From positions 120,437 to 184,436 of the forward strand of contig NZ_AOFT01000006.1 of NCBI RefSeq assembly GCF_000348905.1: DNA of 64,000 nt. Direction: 5' to 3'. Shown here piece after piece: positions 8,234-17,112 of this stretch. The notes below the pieces were generated by a model. It was not told the origin of the DNA. It was given only the letters and a program-made list of their open reading frames with translations, and did no database searches. Position numbers and translations under genes: made by a program. This DNA comes from Bhargavaea cecembensis DSE10 (GTDB lineage: Bacteria; Bacillota; Bacilli; Bacillales_A; Planococcaceae). Numbering within the stretch: the stretch's first letter is position 1; each line of letters opens with the position of its first letter.

Positions 8234-9292
8234 ATGAAAAAGTCATCTATGTTTGCTTCGCTGTTCTTGGTATCTTCCGTGTTGCTTGGGGCTTGTAATG
8301 GTTCTGGTGCCTCGTCAGGGTCTGATGATGCAACCAATGAAACAGATGGAAGCTATCCTGAAATGACGATTACGCTAAGTCATAATCAGCCAACAGAAAG
8401 TCCCGAACATGTAGGGGCTCAAAAGTTTAAGGAAGTTGTAGAGGATAAATCAGAGGGTGCAATTCAAGTTGAAGTGTATCCGGCTTCCCAGTTGGGAAGC
8501 TTGCGAGAGCAAGTGGAATCAACGCAACTTGGAGAGATTGATATAACGATGCAGCCGACTGCTGTCGTCTCTCCGTTCGTGGACGATGTTAAAATTGTCG
8601 ACTTGCCATATCTGTGGCCTGCAGAAGCCGACAAAATGTATGAAGTCTTGGATAGTGAGGTAGGCAGTGAAATTCTTTCAACGCTAGAGAGTGGTGGCTT
8701 TAAAGGTCTTGGATTTTGGCCTGGTGGCTATAAGCTGATGACGACAAAAGACACAGCCATTCATAAACCTGAAGACTTAGATGGATTGACCATGCGCGTT
8801 ATGGAATCACCACTATTGATTGATCAATACAAGATGTGGGGAGCAAATGCTATCCCTGTCCCTTATGCTGAGGTCTATAACTCACTTCAACAGGGAATTG
8901 TAGATGGCCAGGAAAATCCACTTCAGACTGTGTTCCTAAATAACTACCATGAGGTTCAAAACAATATCATCGAGACGTATCACGGTACGATGACTTACCT
9001 TCTGATGGCAAACCAAGGCTGGTTTAATGGCTTAGATGGTGACGCTCAAGAGTTAATCCTTGAAGCTGAAGAGGAAGGTCGTAATGCAGCAAGGGAGAAT
9101 TTAAAAACAACCGAAGACGACTATCGTGAGAAAATTATCGATTCGGGTGTGGAGTTCCATCAACTAACAGAAGAAGAAATTGAGACGTTCCGTGAAGCAT
9201 CTGAACCATTCCATGAAGAGGCATATAATACTCCGGAGCAACTTGAACTTTTGAAAAAAGTAAAGGAAAAGATTAAAGAAGTTACAAGTTGA
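8234..9292 (+). CDS. TRAP transporter substrate-binding lipoprotein (DctP family)
   Basis: Extracytoplasmic solute receptor, about 352 residues. The N-terminus is a lipoprotein signal with lipobox LLGAC (Cys about residue 21), followed by a Ser/Gly/Asp linker. Family hallmarks are the ITLSHNQPTESPEHVGA start, LPYLWP, the anion-binding region MRVMESPLLIDQYKMWGANAIPVPYAEVYNSLQQG, and VDGQENPL. The conserved Arg in MRV normally binds a ligand carboxylate. The ATG at 8234 is preferred over GTG 8219 because GAGAGGGTGGG is correctly spaced only for the former. Adjacent permease genes and downstream pyrimidine enzymes suggest orotate or a related carboxylate as ligand. Confidence 0.93.
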   Translation: MKKSSMFASLFLVSSVLLGACNGSGASSGSDDATNETDGSYPEMTITLSHNQPTESPEHVGAQKFKEVVEDKSEGAIQVEVYPASQLGSLREQVESTQLGEIDITMQPTAVVSPFVDDVKIVDLPYLWPAEADKMYEVLDSEVGSEILSTLESGGFKGLGFWPGGYKLMTTKDTAIHKPEDLDGLTMRVMESPLLIDQYKMWGANAIPVPYAEVYNSLQQGIVDGQENPLQTVFLNNYHEVQNNIIETYHGTMTYLLMANQGWFNGLDGDAQELILEAEEEGRNAARENLKTTEDDYREKIIDSGVEFHQLTEEEIETFREASEPFHEEAYNTPEQLELLKKVKEKIKEVTS

Positions 9293-9306
9293 TCGTCCAA
9301 ATGTGG

Positions 9307-9351
9307 AAGGACCAAGCAGGACGTGATAGCGTGCCAGTGCTTGGTCCTTTT
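9307..9351 (+). terminator. Intercistronic terminator/attenuator between dctP and dctQ
   Basis: A perfect 12-bp stem (AAGGACCAAGCA with TGCTTGGTCCTT) is followed by TTTT. It lies inside the TRAP operon, so it probably lowers permease relative to binding-protein transcripts or protects the dctP 3' end. Confidence 0.75.
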
Positions 9352-9388
9352 ACTATACGTCTTCGCAAAATGGAAGGGGGAGAATAAT

Positions 9389-9874
9389 ATGCATGTATTA
9401 AGGAAAACGGAAGACATTTTTGTCGGTGTTGCATTAGCAGTAGCTACACTTCTGTTATTCGTAAATATTGTTCTAAGATATTTTTTTGATGCAAATACAA
9501 CATGGGCAGAGGAATTTATACGATATGCAATGATCTGGATTGCTTTTATAGGTTCAAGTATCTGTTTCCGTAAAGGAATCCATGTTGGGGTAGACTTATT
9601 AATGAATAGTTTAAAGGCCAAGGGGCGCAGGATGCTACAAATATATATAAATATATTGTCTATTCTTTTTATGGTGCTTCTCGTGAAATTCGGAATTGAT
9701 CTAGTTATTTTTAGTGTAAACACTGGTCAAATTACGCCATCTCTAAAAATAAACATGTTCTGGATATACCTGGCAATCCCAGTCGGAGCCGCATTATCAA
9801 TACTTCATCTAATAATTGACACCTTCCAATTGTTCAAGGGTCATGATACTCCGGATAGAGGAGAGGTGGTCTGA
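9389..9874 (+). CDS. TRAP transporter small permease (DctQ family)
   Basis: A four-helix membrane protein of about 161 residues. The DctQ pattern is visible: NIVLRYFFDANTTWAEEFIRYAMIWIAFIGSSICFRKGIHVGVD, with the conserved Trp-Ala-Glu-Glu between helices 1 and 2 and the cationic GIHVGVD segment after helix 2. The ATG at 9389 with GGAAGGGGGA upstream is preferred over a long upstream extension lying in the attenuator. It ends just before dctM, whose ribosome site lies within its last codons. Confidence 0.92.
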   Translation: MHVLRKTEDIFVGVALAVATLLLFVNIVLRYFFDANTTWAEEFIRYAMIWIAFIGSSICFRKGIHVGVDLLMNSLKAKGRRMLQIYINILSILFMVLLVKFGIDLVIFSVNTGQITPSLKINMFWIYLAIPVGAALSILHLIIDTFQLFKGHDTPDRGEVV

Positions 9875-9878
9875 TCCG

Positions 9879-11153
9879 ATGCTGATTGCTTTATTGGTAT
9901 TTATCTTGCTGTTTTTGTTCACAAGTGTACCGATTTTCATCTCTTTGGGCCTAGGTGGGTTTTTGGCAGTTTTGCTATTTAGTGATACACAGCCTGTAGT
10001 TCTTATTCAGCGACTGTTTGGTGGTATTGATCAGTTTGCGCTAATGGCACTTCCATTCTTCATTCTAGCGGCAAATCTGATGGATGGTGGAGGTCTCTCA
10101 GATCGTATCCTTCGATTTTCGAGAGCTTTGGTTGGCCACCTTGCAGGTGGTATAGCCCTGACTGCTCAGGTGGCCAGTATGTTTTTCGGGGCATTATCCG
10201 GGTCAAGTCCGGCTACAGTTATAGCGATTGGGAAAATTATGTATCCAGAAATGCTCCGGGGGGGTTACAGCAAAAGCTTTTCAGGTAGCTTGCTTGCATC
10301 GGCTGGCGCTGTGTCCTTAATTATTCCGCCTAGTATTACATTGATTATATTTGGATCTGTGACAGGCGTTTCAGTAGGTAATTTGTTTATTGCAGGAATC
10401 GGGGCAGGCTTGGTGATAGGGCTCACTTCCATTGTTTATATCTATATTTATGCGATACGCAACAACTTGCCGAGAGATAAGAGAGCATCAGGTAAAGAAT
10501 TAGGGCAATCATTTCTGAGGGCTTGGTGGGCACTGATGATTCCTGTGATTATTTTGGGAGGAATCTATAGTGGGATTTTCAGTCCTACTGAGGCAGCGGG
10601 TGTATCCGCAATTTATGCACTCTTTGTTGGAATGGTCATTTATCGTGAATTGAATTTTAAAAAGCTTTTCCAAATCACAATCGATTCGGCAGTGACTTCT
10701 GCGCAAGTTTTGGTTTTGGTTGCCGCAGCCCAAGTACTAGGTTGGATTCTGACCCGTGAACGTCTTCCGCAAATGGTAGTACAGTTCATTACTGAGAATA
10801 TAAGTTCTCCATGGGTGTTCCTGTTACTACTAAATGTAATTCTGCTTGTTATGGGGATGTTCATGGAAGGCGTGGCAGCGATTATTGTTACGGCCCCGCT
10901 TGTCTATCCAGCTGCAATGGCGCTCGGTATAGATCCGGTTCACCTTGGCGTGATTGTAATTGCGAACCTTGCTATCGGAATGTACACGCCTCCGTTTGGA
11001 ATGAATATTTTTGTTAGTCAAACCATCACTAAAATCGGAATGGCTGAAATGATGCCCGGAATCGTAAAGTTTCTAATTTTCAATCTAGCTGGTTTAATGT
11101 TAATCACGTATATTCCGGAACTTTCTTTATTCCTTGTTCATTTACTGGATTAA
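9879..11153 (+). CDS. TRAP transporter large permease (DctM family)
   Basis: About 424 residues and 11-13 hydrophobic segments, the sodium-coupled transport subunit. Recognisable blocks are FGGIDQFALMALPFFILAANLMDGGG, FGALSGSSPATVIAIGKIMYPEM (scoop-motif region), LIIPPSITLIIFGSVTGVSVGNLFIAGIG, FSPTEAAGVSAIYAL and YTPPFGMNIFVSQ. ATG 9879 follows GAGGAGAGGTGG. It forms the membrane complex with the preceding DctQ protein and receives substrate from the lipoprotein. Translated four bases after dctQ, so coupled. Confidence 0.94.
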   Translation: MLIALLVFILLFLFTSVPIFISLGLGGFLAVLLFSDTQPVVLIQRLFGGIDQFALMALPFFILAANLMDGGGLSDRILRFSRALVGHLAGGIALTAQVASMFFGALSGSSPATVIAIGKIMYPEMLRGGYSKSFSGSLLASAGAVSLIIPPSITLIIFGSVTGVSVGNLFIAGIGAGLVIGLTSIVYIYIYAIRNNLPRDKRASGKELGQSFLRAWWALMIPVIILGGIYSGIFSPTEAAGVSAIYALFVGMVIYRELNFKKLFQITIDSAVTSAQVLVLVAAAQVLGWILTRERLPQMVVQFITENISSPWVFLLLLNVILLVMGMFMEGVAAIIVTAPLVYPAAMALGIDPVHLGVIVIANLAIGMYTPPFGMNIFVSQTITKIGMAEMMPGIVKFLIFNLAGLMLITYIPELSLFLVHLLD

Positions 11154-11168
11154 TAAGGAGTTGATAGC

Positions 11169-12470
11169 TTGGAGGAGACTGTGTTTATTGCCACTGGAGA
11201 TAGCTTTATTACAAGGCGTCTGCCTCAGCCGGCATCTGAAGCGTTTGATCAGCTTTCTGCACTGATCCGGAATGGGGATATAAGATTTACTAACTTGGAA
11301 GTTATCACGCCGGGGCCTGATGCCCCGCCCTCCGCTTTTTCGGGAGGAACATGGGCCCGTGCGGATAAACGGGTCATTGATGACTTAAAGAAATATGGCT
11401 TTAACTGCATGAACACAGCAACTAACCACGTACTTGATTATTTGTACGAAGGCCTCTATGCCACGGAACAAGCCTTGAAGGAAGCAGATATCGTCTACGC
11501 AGGCGTGGGGGAGAATCTTCATGCGGCATCAGCACCAAAATATGTTGAGGCGGATCATTCGAGGATTGCGTTGATTGGAGCAACAACTACTTTTCATGAA
11601 AGTTGGATGGCTGGTCATCAGCGAAAGGATAGTCCGGGCCGCCCAGGTGTCAATGGCATGCGGGTGCAATCTACATACAAGGTGGCACCTGAGAGGCTGG
11701 AGCTTCTAAAGGAAACTGCAGATCGAGTTGGTCTCAATCATCAACGGAATCTCGATATCAAAGAAGGTTTTCTTCCAGAGGATGAGAATAATCGTGTGCA
11801 CTTTGGATCTTATGTGTTTGAAAAAGGGAACGTAGAAGCTTCTTCACGCACAATCCACAAAGAAGATATATCAAGGATGGTTAAGTCTATTCACGAAGCA
11901 AAGCGTCAAGCCGATTATGTTCTGGTAAGCTTGCATACTCATGAAATGGAAGGAGATAGAAAAGAAGTACCCGCCAATTTTGTCCGGGAAGCTGCACACC
12001 GTTTTATAGATGAAGGTGCGGATGCAGTAATAGGGCATGGTCCCCATATATTGCGTGGAATCGAAATCTATGAGGGTAAGCCAATATTTTATAGCCTCGG
12101 TAACTTCATTTTTCAAAATGATACCGTTCAGCAACTTCCCGCCGATTTCTATGAGAAATACGGATTGTCATATGAACATAATGTGGCGGATGCTTTGGAC
12201 CACCGAAGCCGTAACGGAACCATTGGCCTGGGGACAAACCCGCTCGTGTGGGAGTCAGTGGTGGCAGAATGGACGATGAGTGAGGGTCAACTTACCCAAC
12301 TGGTCTTACATCCGATTGAACTCGGATTTAACCTACCAAGATACAGGAAGGGTTGGCCGAAATTGACGAATGAGTCTTCTCCACTTTTGAGGCTCCGTGA
12401 TTTATCCGAACCTTTTGGAACAAAGATGGAGATTGTGGACGGAAAGGCAATCGTTCAAATCCCAACATAA
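11169..12470 (+). CDS. CapA family metallophosphatase-like protein
   Basis: A 433-residue protein of the CapA/PGA_cap superfamily (calcineurin-like fold; members are linked to poly-gamma-glutamate synthesis but many act elsewhere). Motifs are FIATGDSFITRR, FTNLEVITPG, NCMNTATNHVLDY, IGATTT, the metal-binding VLVSLHTHE and GADAVIGHGPHILRGIE, and YSLGNFIFQ. There is no signal peptide or membrane anchor, unusual for secreted CapA proteins and suggesting a cytoplasmic role. Start is TTG with AAGGAG eight bases upstream, 15 bp after dctM. Its place in a pyrimidine-catabolic set is unexplained; hydrolysis of a phospho- or amide substrate is possible. Confidence 0.88.
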   Translation: MEETVFIATGDSFITRRLPQPASEAFDQLSALIRNGDIRFTNLEVITPGPDAPPSAFSGGTWARADKRVIDDLKKYGFNCMNTATNHVLDYLYEGLYATEQALKEADIVYAGVGENLHAASAPKYVEADHSRIALIGATTTFHESWMAGHQRKDSPGRPGVNGMRVQSTYKVAPERLELLKETADRVGLNHQRNLDIKEGFLPEDENNRVHFGSYVFEKGNVEASSRTIHKEDISRMVKSIHEAKRQADYVLVSLHTHEMEGDRKEVPANFVREAAHRFIDEGADAVIGHGPHILRGIEIYEGKPIFYSLGNFIFQNDTVQQLPADFYEKYGLSYEHNVADALDHRSRNGTIGLGTNPLVWESVVAEWTMSEGQLTQLVLHPIELGFNLPRYRKGWPKLTNESSPLLRLRDLSEPFGTKMEIVDGKAIVQIPT

Positions 12471-12482
12471 ATTTAGATGAAG

Positions 12483-12526
12483 ACAGTATCCGAACCTTTG
12501 ACAGGGCAAGGATACTGTTTCTTTTT
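12483..12526 (+). terminator. Terminator after CapA-like gene
   Basis: A perfect 9-bp stem (ACAGTATCC with GGATACTGT) and 18-nt loop are followed by TTCTTTTT. It divides the transport half of the cluster from the enzyme half; a TATAAT box at 12608-12613 may begin the second transcript. Confidence 0.8.
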
Positions 12527-12656
12527 ATCATGGATCTTGCGATTGTTTGAATCGACAAGAATTAGTGCTCAGATTTGTCCAATCGTACGTTAAGATTCTG
12601 ACTTTTCTATAATAATATAAGTATATCCAGTTATCCGAGCGTGAGGAGTGAAGACG

Positions 12657-13913
12657 ATGGATATAAAGCGTTTACAAAATGAAGTTGACAAGTTGTCAGG
12701 GTTTTCAAGCCGTAATGATGGAATTGACCGTTTGGCATACTCTAAAGCCGAAAGAGAAGCGGTGCGATATCTGGAAAGGTGTTTTTCCCAGATTGGTATG
12801 CTCACCCGTTACGATCCCGCGGGTAACCTGATTGCCCGTATGGAAGGCAAGAATCCGAAATTGCCGGCTCTTGCGATTGGCTCCCATGTTGATTCAGTTT
12901 ATGACGCAGGCCGCTACGATGGAGTGGCTGGTGTGGTGGCTGCGTTGGAAATCGTTAGAAGTTTGAAAGAATCAGATATTAAACCCGAACGGCCGATTGA
13001 AGTTATCGTGTTTGCTTGCGAAGAATCATCAAGATTCGGGATGTCCACTGTAGGAAGCAAGGCAATAGCAGGTAAATTAAGTGTAGATGTATTTAGAAAA
13101 CTAACAGATCGCAATGGGGTGTCGACTGAGGAAGCACTGAGTGAAGTTGGACTTAATGTAGAAGAACTCTTAGATGCACGTCGAGCAACTGAGGATCTGC
13201 ATTCTTTTATAGAAATCCATATTGAACAAGGTCCAGTTTTGGAAAACGAAGGATGTGAAATCGGTATTGTTACAGCGATTGCAGCCCCGCTTAGATACCG
13301 TATTACACTGCATGGTCAAGCTTCCCATTCAGGTACCACGCCGATGGCATACCGCAATGATGCATTTCTTGGTGCAGCTGAAATTGCTTTAGCAGTTGAG
13401 GACGCGTCGGTTAAGGAAAGTGATTATGAAACAGTCGGGACAGTCGGGGTAATAGAAGTTTCCCCTGGTGCTATGAATGTTGTTCCTGGTGAAGCAAGAT
13501 TGGATATTGACATCAGGAGCACCGATCTTGAATCAAGAGAGCGTGTAAAAGAAAGAGTGCTGTCCAAAGTAAAAGAAGTGGAGAGGCGCCGGGGATTGCG
13601 TGCAAGCATTCTCCAGTTGTCTGAGGAATTGCCTGTGAAGTTAGACGATGGCGTGATTGCTGATTTAACAGAATCTTGTCGATCCAAGGGTATATCCTTT
13701 AAGAAAATGGCTAGCGGAGCGGGACATGATGCTATGAATATGACTGCTATTTGTCCAACTGGAATGCTGTTTGTCCCTTCGAAAGATGGCCTCAGTCATA
13801 CTCCAAAAGAATTTACGCTGATAGAGCACATCTATGAAGCCGCCGATCTTCTCATGCAATATGTTTTGAAACATACAGTGGAAAGCTTCCTTCCAGAACA
13901 TCAAAGCCAATGA
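12657..13913 (+). CDS. M20 family N-carbamoyl-amino acid hydrolase (candidate ureidosuccinase)
   Basis: A 418-residue zinc amidohydrolase of the hydantoinase/carbamoylase subgroup (allantoate amidohydrolase, beta-ureidopropionase, L-carbamoylase). Bimetal ligands are visible in GSHVDSVYDAGRYDG, FACEESSRFG and SFIEIHIEQGP; the interdomain substrate motif is GQASHSGTTPM and the last ligand is in SGAGHDAMNM. ATG 12657 lies eight bases after GAGGAG. As first gene of the enzyme operon, followed by dihydroorotate dehydrogenase and dihydroorotase genes, its most economical substrate is N-carbamoyl-L-aspartate, giving aspartate, CO2 and ammonia. That specificity is inferred from neighbours, not from residues. 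Confidence 0.9.
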   Translation: MDIKRLQNEVDKLSGFSSRNDGIDRLAYSKAEREAVRYLERCFSQIGMLTRYDPAGNLIARMEGKNPKLPALAIGSHVDSVYDAGRYDGVAGVVAALEIVRSLKESDIKPERPIEVIVFACEESSRFGMSTVGSKAIAGKLSVDVFRKLTDRNGVSTEEALSEVGLNVEELLDARRATEDLHSFIEIHIEQGPVLENEGCEIGIVTAIAAPLRYRITLHGQASHSGTTPMAYRNDAFLGAAEIALAVEDASVKESDYETVGTVGVIEVSPGAMNVVPGEARLDIDIRSTDLESRERVKERVLSKVKEVERRRGLRASILQLSEELPVKLDDGVIADLTESCRSKGISFKKMASGAGHDAMNMTAICPTGMLFVPSKDGLSHTPKEFTLIEHIYEAADLLMQYVLKHTVESFLPEHQSQ

Positions 13914-13943
13914 CAAAATTTTCATTAGGGAGAGAGATTAATC

Positions 13944-14729
13944 ATGCAGTCCAATAAATTATCCATCCTGGAACACCGACAAGTGAGCGTGCGTTATTGG
14001 CATATGGTCGTATCCGCACAAGGATTGACCGAACAGATTCGACCAGGACAATTCTTTAACATTCTTTGTGGTAATCGGGCACTTCCATTCCTAAGACGTC
14101 CTTTCAGTATCTATCGAATCAATCGGGAGGAAGAAACGATTGAATTCCTATACCTTGTGCAGGGAGCTGGAACGAGGGAAATGACCAATATGAAGGTTGG
14201 TGAATCCATCGACCTTCTCGGTCCGTTTGGAATCGGATTTACATTGGATGAACAATGGGAAACCGTGCTTCTATTAGCTCGAGGAGTTGGTATTGCTACA
14301 CTTGCCGCTTTGGCACAAGAGGCCGTTGCACAAGGAAAACAGTGTATCGCAATTTTAAGTGCAAGAAGTCGCAATGACTTGCTGGCGGCGGACACATTAC
14401 AAGGCCTCGGAGTGGATGTTCTAAAGGTTACTGAAGAAGACGGCAATAGTGATGTGACCCAAGTCGAAGAACTAATTATGGACATACTGGACAAACGAAA
14501 GATTGATGCAGGATTTACGTGCGGTTCAAAACGGCTATCACGACTGATGCAAAAGGTCTCTATAAACAATGGATTCCCAGCACAAGTAGCACTTGAAGAA
14601 CATATGGCCTGTGCAATGGGGGCATGTTTTGCCTGCGTCTGTGATATCCGTGAGGGAGACGCAATTAAATCTGTTCGAATCTGTACAGAAGGACCCGTAT
14701 TTGACTTATCTAAGGTGGTGATGGCATGA
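13944..14729 (+). CDS. pyrK: Dihydroorotate dehydrogenase electron transfer subunit (PyrK-like)
   Basis: About 261 residues in the ferredoxin-reductase fold: FAD-binding RRPFSIYRI (near 51-59), an NAD-binding segment (VLLLARGVGIATLAALAQEA, with Arg where most members have Gly), and a C-terminal [2Fe-2S] site with Cys 223, 228, 231 and 247 in the C-x4-C-x2-C-x15-C spacing. In class 1B enzymes this subunit connects the FMN site of PyrD to NAD(H). It overlaps the pyrD start by ATGA. Presence of the NAD-linked subunit fits a reversible or reductive (orotate to dihydroorotate) direction, as in orotate-fermenting Clostridium oroticum. Confidence 0.92.
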   Translation: MQSNKLSILEHRQVSVRYWHMVVSAQGLTEQIRPGQFFNILCGNRALPFLRRPFSIYRINREEETIEFLYLVQGAGTREMTNMKVGESIDLLGPFGIGFTLDEQWETVLLLARGVGIATLAALAQEAVAQGKQCIAILSARSRNDLLAADTLQGLGVDVLKVTEEDGNSDVTQVEELIMDILDKRKIDAGFTCGSKRLSRLMQKVSINNGFPAQVALEEHMACAMGACFACVCDIREGDAIKSVRICTEGPVFDLSKVVMA

Positions 14730-15667
14730 ACATGAGAAGCCGAAATCTGGAAGTGAAAATCGGCAACCTGGCCCTTGCGAATCCGATCATGCCAGCCTCT
14801 GGTGCATTCGGCGTCGAAATGAATCAAGCTATGGACTTCAACCGGCTTGGAGCGCTTGTGCCGAAAAGCATCACGAAATACCCGAGAGGGGGCAACCCTA
14901 CTCCCCGTGTTTGTGAAGTTACCAGCGGAATGATTAACTCAATCGGCATTCAAAGTAAGGGGATTGATTATTACATTAAAGAAGCTATTCCAGAATACGC
15001 CCAGTATCCAGTTCCACTGATCTCTAGTATTTCTGGAGACACAGTTGAAGAATTTGTTGAGATGTGTCAAATCATTGGTAATCATCCAGACGTGGATGCA
15101 ATTGAATTGAACATTTCATGCCCTAACCTGGAGCATGATGGGAAAGCATTCGGGATGGATCCAGATATCTCCTATGATTTGATTAAGAGGGCGAAACAAG
15201 TCACCGATGTTCCGCTAATTGCCAAACTTACACCTAATGTAAGAAGTATTCAGGAAATTGCAATTGCCTGTGAAAATGCAGGAGCTGATGCACTCACAGT
15301 TGCTAATACATTCCTTGCCATGGCCATTGATATCCATACAATGAAGCCGAAAATAGGAAACATAATGGGAGGTATTTCTGGTCCTGCAGTAAAACCAATG
15401 ATTGTGCGAATGATCTATCAAGTATATCAATCTGTGGATATCCCGATTATCGGTTGTGGCGGTGTGATGAATCCCGAAGATGCTATTGAAATGATGGTTG
15501 CTGGAGCAACCGCAGTACAAGTTGGGACTGCGTCGTTTATTAATCCCAACAGCATGATAGAGATCATTGAAGGAATCGAAGCTTACATGATTGATAAAGA
15601 GATTGATGATATTAACGAACTTATTGGGCGTTTTCATGCAGACGGTACTCCCAATCTCTGTGTATGA
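14726..15667 (+). CDS. pyrD: Dihydroorotate dehydrogenase, class 1B catalytic subunit (PyrD-like)
   Basis: A 313-residue FMN TIM-barrel protein. Orotate-contacting positions of class 1 enzymes are kept: Lys in LVPKSITKYPRGGNPTPR, Asn in NSIGIQ, ELNISCPNL with catalytic-base Cys132, and the later Asn in TVANTFLAMAID. The usual GLQNPG loop reads GIQSKG, a departure from biosynthetic PyrD that may mark a specialised degradative copy. It is cotranscribed and translationally coupled with pyrK. No carbamoyl-phosphate synthase, aspartate transcarbamoylase, pyrE or pyrF is nearby, so this is not the biosynthetic pyr operon. Confidence 0.93.
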   Translation: MNMRSRNLEVKIGNLALANPIMPASGAFGVEMNQAMDFNRLGALVPKSITKYPRGGNPTPRVCEVTSGMINSIGIQSKGIDYYIKEAIPEYAQYPVPLISSISGDTVEEFVEMCQIIGNHPDVDAIELNISCPNLEHDGKAFGMDPDISYDLIKRAKQVTDVPLIAKLTPNVRSIQEIAIACENAGADALTVANTFLAMAIDIHTMKPKIGNIMGGISGPAVKPMIVRMIYQVYQSVDIPIIGCGGVMNPEDAIEMMVAGATAVQVGTASFINPNSMIEIIEGIEAYMIDKEIDDINELIGRFHADGTPNLCV

Positions 15668-15692
15668 CAAAAAAGAAACCGAAGGGATGATG

Positions 15693-17093
15693 ATGAATAT
15701 GTGGGATCAGGCGTTTATAAATGGAGTTATTGTGGATGAAGACCATACATTCAAAGGAAATATTTATGTTAAAGACGGTAAAATCGAAGCTGTATCCGAG
15801 ACGCAATTGGAAGGCAACGTAAAGGAAACAGTTGATCTAAAAGGCAGATATGTTCTGCCGGGATTAATCGACACCCATGTTCATTCTAGAGATGGAGGAG
15901 CGACTCACAAGGAAGATTTCTTTCATTCTACACAAGCCGCTGCCGCGGGGGGAATAACTACAATTTTTGAAATGCCAAATACAAACCCGCCGATCAGCAA
16001 CCGAGAAAATTTCATCAAGCAAGTAGAAAATTTCAAATCAAAGGCGCATGTGAATTTCGGAGTTTGGGGAATCTGCCTTGGTGACCTGAACTTGGGAAAT
16101 ATCTCAGAGCTCGACGAAGCAGGTGTAATTGGATTCAAATATTTCTGGGGCTATGCTGTCGACCGTGCCAACTATCAGCTGGTCTATAACTACGAGGAAG
16201 GCATGGAAAATGTGATCCCGCCAGCGGATGATGGTGAAGTATATGAAATGTTCAATGAAGTGGCGAAAACCGGAAAACTGATTGCTATCCATGCAGAGAA
16301 TAGTGAACTCATTAATCATATGACGAAGAAGGTGAAGGAAGAAGGAGGGACGGGGTATGCGGATGCTCTCCGTGCCAGGCCCGCTCTCGCAGAACAATTA
16401 ACGATTCAGACTGGAATCGGGCTTGCAAAAGAAACCGGCGCTAGACTCCACATTCTCCATGTCAGCTCTGGGGAGAGCGTGGATATTATCAAGCTCGCGC
16501 AGGAATCAGGCTATCCGATTACAGCAGAAACTTGTCCGCATTATTTGTTTCTTACCGATAAAGATTTTGAAGAAAAAGGCTCAATGATGAAAGTTTACCC
16601 TCTCGTCCGCCATCAGGAAGATCAGGATCGTCTGTGGAAAGGAATTGAGGAGGGGGTGTTTAGTCTAGTTTGTTCGGATCATGCGCCCCATACACTCGAA
16701 GAAAAACAAAGGGATTTGTGGAGTGCTCCCGCAGGCATGTGCGGCGTGGAAACGCTCGTTCCAATGATGCTCAATGAAGTTAGCGAAGGACGATTGACTC
16801 TTCACGATATCGTTGCCTTACTTTCATCCAATCCGGCGAAGTTATATGGGATCTATCCTCAAAAAGGTTGCATTCAGGTGGGAGCAGACGCTGATTTGAC
16901 AGTTGTCGATCTTGAAAAAGAGCACACCATTCGTTTGGATGATCTGCACAGCAAGAGTAAGGTCTCTGCCTATGACGGGATTCAGATTAAAGGAATGCCA
17001 GTGATGACAATCGTGAATGGACAGACTGTCATGAAGGACGGAGATATTGTCGGTGGCCCATCCGGTGAATTGGTCACACCGGCGCGAGATTAA
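15693..17093 (+). CDS. Dihydroorotase/allantoinase-type amidohydrolase
   Basis: About 466 residues, cyclic-amidohydrolase branch of the amidohydrolase superfamily. Metal motif DTHVHSRDGG, MPNTNPP, a lysine in GFKYFWG at the carbamylated position, AIHAEN, ILHVSSGES and CSDHAPHTLEEK are all present. The RDGG replaces the REPG of classical dihydroorotases, and overall size is nearer allantoinase/hydantoinase. Of three clustered ATGs, 15693 has GAAGGG at the right distance. Between pyrD and a carbamoylase, the expected reaction is dihydroorotate to N-carbamoyl-L-aspartate; allantoin or hydantoin substrates cannot be excluded. Confidence 0.88.
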   Translation: MNMWDQAFINGVIVDEDHTFKGNIYVKDGKIEAVSETQLEGNVKETVDLKGRYVLPGLIDTHVHSRDGGATHKEDFFHSTQAAAAGGITTIFEMPNTNPPISNRENFIKQVENFKSKAHVNFGVWGICLGDLNLGNISELDEAGVIGFKYFWGYAVDRANYQLVYNYEEGMENVIPPADDGEVYEMFNEVAKTGKLIAIHAENSELINHMTKKVKEEGGTGYADALRARPALAEQLTIQTGIGLAKETGARLHILHVSSGESVDIIKLAQESGYPITAETCPHYLFLTDKDFEEKGSMMKVYPLVRHQEDQDRLWKGIEEGVFSLVCSDHAPHTLEEKQRDLWSAPAGMCGVETLVPMMLNEVSEGRLTLHDIVALLSSNPAKLYGIYPQKGCIQVGADADLTVVDLEKEHTIRLDDLHSKSKVSAYDGIQIKGMPVMTIVNGQTVMKDGDIVGGPSGELVTPARD

Positions 17094-17112
17094 ATTGTAC
17101 AGGAGGAATAGA

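Noticed and set aside
13944..17093. Biosynthetic pyr operon
   Set aside because: pyrB, carA/B, pyrE, pyrF and a PyrR attenuator are absent, while a carbamoylase, aspartase, malic enzyme and importer surround the genes.
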